This document shows, in pieces, positions 59,680 to 64,000 of a stretch of 64,000 nt of DNA. Location of the stretch: assembly GCA_022453515.1 (NCBI GenBank), contig JAJNNY010000042.1, positions 1 through 64,000 of the forward strand, given 5' to 3'. This stretch comes from Astrocystis sublimbata (Eukaryota; Ascomycota; Sordariomycetes; Xylariales; Xylariaceae). Within the stretch, counting starts at the first letter, position 1. Every line of letters starts with the position of its first letter. Made by a program: the position numbers and the translations under genes. The notes under the pieces are model-generated. The model made no database searches and was not told the origin of the DNA. It saw only the letters and a program-made list of their open reading frames with translations.

Positions 59680-61081
59680 ATGAACCGACACGACACAGGC
59701 AACCTGATCGACCTAGACGACGACTCGCCGCCGACGACAACCACCTCGTCCCCATTCTCAACCATCTCGCCGCCCGACTCCTTACCCCCCCACCCGCGCG
59801 ACAACACCCACGCCTCATCCCTCATCGATTTCGACCCGAACCACCACCTCCCCCTCCACCAACCCCAGCCCCAATACCAACCCAAGCCCTCCTCCCCACC
59901 ACCCCTCACCAGCAACCCCTCGGGCTCCGGGTACGGCATCGGTTCCGGGCTCTGGGGTCTCCTGCGGCGCATCTCCACCGTCGACGGCGCCTCTGCCCCA
60001 ACACCCCCGCCCGGCGCCTCGCAACTCTACAACCAGAACGCGCAGCGCACCTTCGGCGGCGGCGGCGACGGCATCCACGGCGCCTTCACGCCCCCGCGGC
60101 GCACCGCCACACCGCGCGGGCTCCCGTCCCTCGACCCCGTGTGTCTGAGCGGGTACCACGCCGACACCGACGCCGACGAGCGGCTGCTGGCGCGGGGCGT
60201 GGCCGAGGAGATCCGCACTTTCTTGCCCGAGAGGCTGAAGATCCTCGAGGACTGGCGCCTGGTGTACAGCCTGTACCAGAACGGCAGCTCGCTGAGCACG
60301 CTGTACCAGCTCTGCGAGCGGTATAGGGGGGTCAGGGCCGGGTTCGTGCTTGTTGTGCGCGATGGGACCGATGGGGTGAGTTTCTTTCTTTCTTCCCTTC
60401 TTTTCTTCTTTTTTTTTCCTTGTCTCTTCTCTCCCGTCAACTTTGAGTCTAGAAAAGCTATAAAGCTATGGGAGCTAGAGCAGAGAGAGACGACGAGGAG
60501 AGTGCCAAATACCACGACCCGATTGAAAAGGAAGAGAGCACGAGTACGGCATAGGAATGCTAACAGAAAGACCTCCAATCTCCCAGATCTTCGGCGCCTA
60601 CCTAACCGAAGCCCCCCACCCGGCATCCTCCTACTTCGGCACGGGCGAGTGCTTCCTCTGGCGCGCGAGCCTGCACGCGCCCCTACCACCACCTCCCTCG
60701 GCCGACACGACCGACCTCGACTTCCGCACGACGACAATCGTCTCTCCCACCACATCATCATCTCTCACACCAGACCCGTCGCCAAACAACAACAACGACA
60801 ACGACAAACGCCTCCCATCCCCCATACCCTCCACCCAAAGCGTGCGCTTCCAGACCTTCGCCTACACGGGCGCCAACGACTACTGCATGTTCTGCGAGAC
60901 CAAGTTCCTCTCCGTCGGCGGCGGCCACGGCGAGCGCGGCCGCTTCGGCCTCTGGCTCAACGACGGCCTGTCCCGCGGCCACAGCGCCGAGTGCGACACC
61001 TTCCTGAACCAGCCGCTCAGCGACGAGGGCGAGAAGTTCGATGTCATGGGCGTCGAGTTGTGGGTTGTCGGGGCTAGTTAG
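59680..61081 (+). CDS. OXR1: TLDc-domain protein, oxidation resistance protein 1 type
   Basis: Exons 59680-60375 and 60587-61081 give 396 residues. The N-terminal 150 residues are Pro/Ser/Asp rich and probably disordered (MNRHDTGNLIDLDDD). The TLDc domain starts near 175 (ERLKILEDWRLVYSLYQNGS), then LYQLCERYRG, FVLVVRD, the exon joint in DG|IFGAYL, and runs through SSYFGTGECFLWR, FAYTGANDYCMFCETKFLSV, GRFGLWLNDGLSRGHSAECD and TFLNQPLS to the C-terminus. TLDc proteins of the OXR1 family protect cells from oxidative damage, and some bind V-ATPase. In the middle of the domain is a fungal insert of about 45 Thr/Pro/Asn residues (SADTTDLDFRTTTIVSP onward). Confidence 0.92.
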
Positions 61082-62491
61082 TTTTTGTCACTTTACCTTG
61101 CCTAGGTACCTAGGTATATGGAGTTGATTAGGGAGGGGAGGGGTTAGGAGAGTTGGGTAGGGTAGGGTAGGGTAGGGTAGGGTAAAGATGTAGGAAGGAG
61201 TGTACCTAGGGGACGAGAGCGGTTCTGGCCCTTTCTTTTCTAGTAGCCAAACCTATCATGTCATGAAGGTGGGAAACGGAAAACCGGAGGAAAGGCAAAG
61301 GCAAGAAACGATTTTTACGACAAAATCTGAATCTGAATCTGAATCTGAATCTGAAGCCTATGAGGAAGAAGAGGTTTGGAGACTCAATCAGTCAGTCTCG
61401 TTTGAATCTCAGACCAACAAACAGACACTTTGCACAAAGATGCAGATAACGATGATGACCATCATCTGCTGATTATTATATGGAAACATCGGTCGGCGTT
61501 TGGGAGTCTTTTTTCTTTCTTTTTAATCGGATGGGATACCCATGAGCACAATCAATTGCCTACCTACCTAACCTAGAATATATATAGTATTGTCGAGTTC
61601 AATCGGGGGAAACTTTGGATTTCAATCTCAACTTATTTTCAACGAAACCTGGAGGGCTCCTCCAAATCTCGTCTAATTAGCCAGAGCGAACGTTTTAAGA
61701 TATTGGCTTGAATCTCTTGCAGCTGATATCATATCAAATGGTAGGTAGGTGGTAAAGACACGCAAAGACATCAAACACACACACACACACACACACACGA
61801 AGTCTTAAAAGAAACACATTTATTAAGACCAATTCCCACCCCATTCTCAACTCAACTCAACTCAGCTGGCTACACTCACTGTAGGCTCTGCAAATTACGT
61901 TTGCCATTAGATAGCAAAGTCTACCTAACCCAGCTGAGATCTTTTTCTATCCTAGCTACCTACCCATTCTCGATGTTCTTTCTCGTCTACCCATCGGGAA
62001 GACGGTCAGGGAGAAGGATCAACGGAAGGGTTACAGACCAGGTGAGAGATCAGATGAAAGCACCGCCATTATCAATCATCTATATGGGACGGACGATAGA
62101 TACACAACGTGTGAAGAACTGAGGAAAGAGCATGTATGCCGTCGTCGTCGTCCAGATCTATCGCGCCCCAGCCATCCCTCGGCCAAGTCAGTCAGCACAC
62201 ATTGCTAGATATCACTAACCATGCGTCAACATCATCGCTTGCTTGCTTGTATGCTTGCTTCATTATTCACGAACCACCGCCTCCCTTTTCCTTCCACTTC
62301 CCCTTTCTCCATCTCGACCTTTCTTAGACAAAAGTAAGTTGTGCCGGGACCTCGAACACCCGCTCGATGATGCTATCCACATCCTCAGTGTAGGTGAGTT
62401 CATGGCCTCCGTTTCGGCGTGCTCGCCAAATCAATTCCATGCTCAGGGTCATCTGCTGTCTCCATGCCACCAATCCTCTAGATCCTCGATT
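61082..62491. other. 1.4-kb convergent spacer rich in microsatellites
   Basis: Between the 3' ends of OXR1 and the MAP kinase gene lie GGGTA repeats (about 61155-61183), AATCTG repeats (61325-61356), an AC run (61774-61798) and TACC repeats near 61561. No gene was supported. Confidence 0.6.
61155..61183 (+). repeat. GGGTA pentanucleotide array
   Basis: About five tandem copies. Repeated GGG with two-base spacers matches a G-quadruplex pattern. Position is about 75-100 bases past the OXR1 stop codon, so it is likely transcribed in the 3' UTR. Confidence 0.85.
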
Positions 62492-63690
<1,199 letters not shown>

Positions 63691-64000
63691 GATGGGAAAA
63701 ATGCCACAGGCACGCTTCGTCTACCGCCTCAGATATTGACACGTAATGTAATGATACACTCGGAATCCGAGCGCAACCTTTACCTCCACCGACAATCTCG
63801 AGACTGCCAACGTCCGCGATATCTCCAGAGGGACCTAGATTAGTCTAGAATGGTAGGAGGATAACGTGGAGCTAGGTATGTAGATAGACCGCGTCGAGTT
63901 GCCGAGTCGATGCAGCAGCAGGTATATGTCGAGTTCAACGCACAAAAGAAGGCGTTGGTGTTCGTTGTTCCGATGCTTGAATCGTGCTTTGAATCACCAA
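63691..64000 (-). promoter_or_regulatory. MAP kinase 5' region, cut by the window
   Basis: About 310 bases upstream of the kinase start codon. Nothing coding was seen. Confidence 0.5.

Overview
The window is nuclear DNA of a filamentous ascomycete (Pezizomycotina, most likely a Sordariomycete). The evidence is short spliceosomal introns (about 50-180 nt, mostly GT-AG), monocistronic genes on both strands, long gene-free spacers rich in simple repeats, and typical fungal families: an iterative polyketide synthase, a fungal rhodopsin-domain membrane protein, a GPR1/FUN34/YaaH acetate transporter, a pyruvate decarboxylase and a Fus3/Kss1/Pmk1-type MAP kinase. The class-level placement is inference. 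Exon models were built by hand by joining frames at splice signals and keeping family motifs continuous. In every complete model the summed exon lengths divide by three.

Left part (1-9.8 kb): the edge of a probable secondary-metabolite cluster. It holds the 5' end of a polyketide synthase (minus strand, leaving the window), a divergently transcribed type I Baeyer-Villiger-like flavin monooxygenase, a seven-TM fungal rhodopsin-domain protein and an MFS monocarboxylate-type transporter. A GPR1/FUN34/YaaH acetate transporter follows 4.2 kb further on. A plausible but unproven logic is scaffold synthesis, oxidation, sensing and export.

Middle (17.5-43.2 kb): a tandem CCCH zinc-finger protein of the Cps3/Scp3/Lee1 kind, then about 12 kb with no confident gene. 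That gap contains a 25-base G run, microsatellites, a small coding-like relic and a visibly AT-rich island. It ends at a small secreted cysteine-rich protein with a TATA box. Housekeeping genes follow: an FBXO21-like F-box protein, a CM1/PACT coiled-coil gamma-tubulin tether (ApsB/Pcp1 type) with a repetitive coiled coil, and the H/ACA snoRNP protein GAR1.

Right part (43-64 kb): about 6 kb of gene-free sequence, a type II membrane protein resembling a Golgi glycosyltransferase, a pyruvate decarboxylase, the divergent pair ERV1 (mitochondrial sulfhydryl oxidase) and HEM4 (uroporphyrinogen-III synthase), an OXR1-type TLDc protein, and the MAP kinase.

I found no tRNA, rRNA, CRISPR array or intact transposon. 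Nothing here is certain to be an undescribed system. The best candidates for a second look are the PKS/BVMO/rhodopsin/MFS block, the GC-AG intron just before the PKS active site, the gene-poor block next to the secreted protein, and a 28-bp perfect palindrome at 35874-35901.
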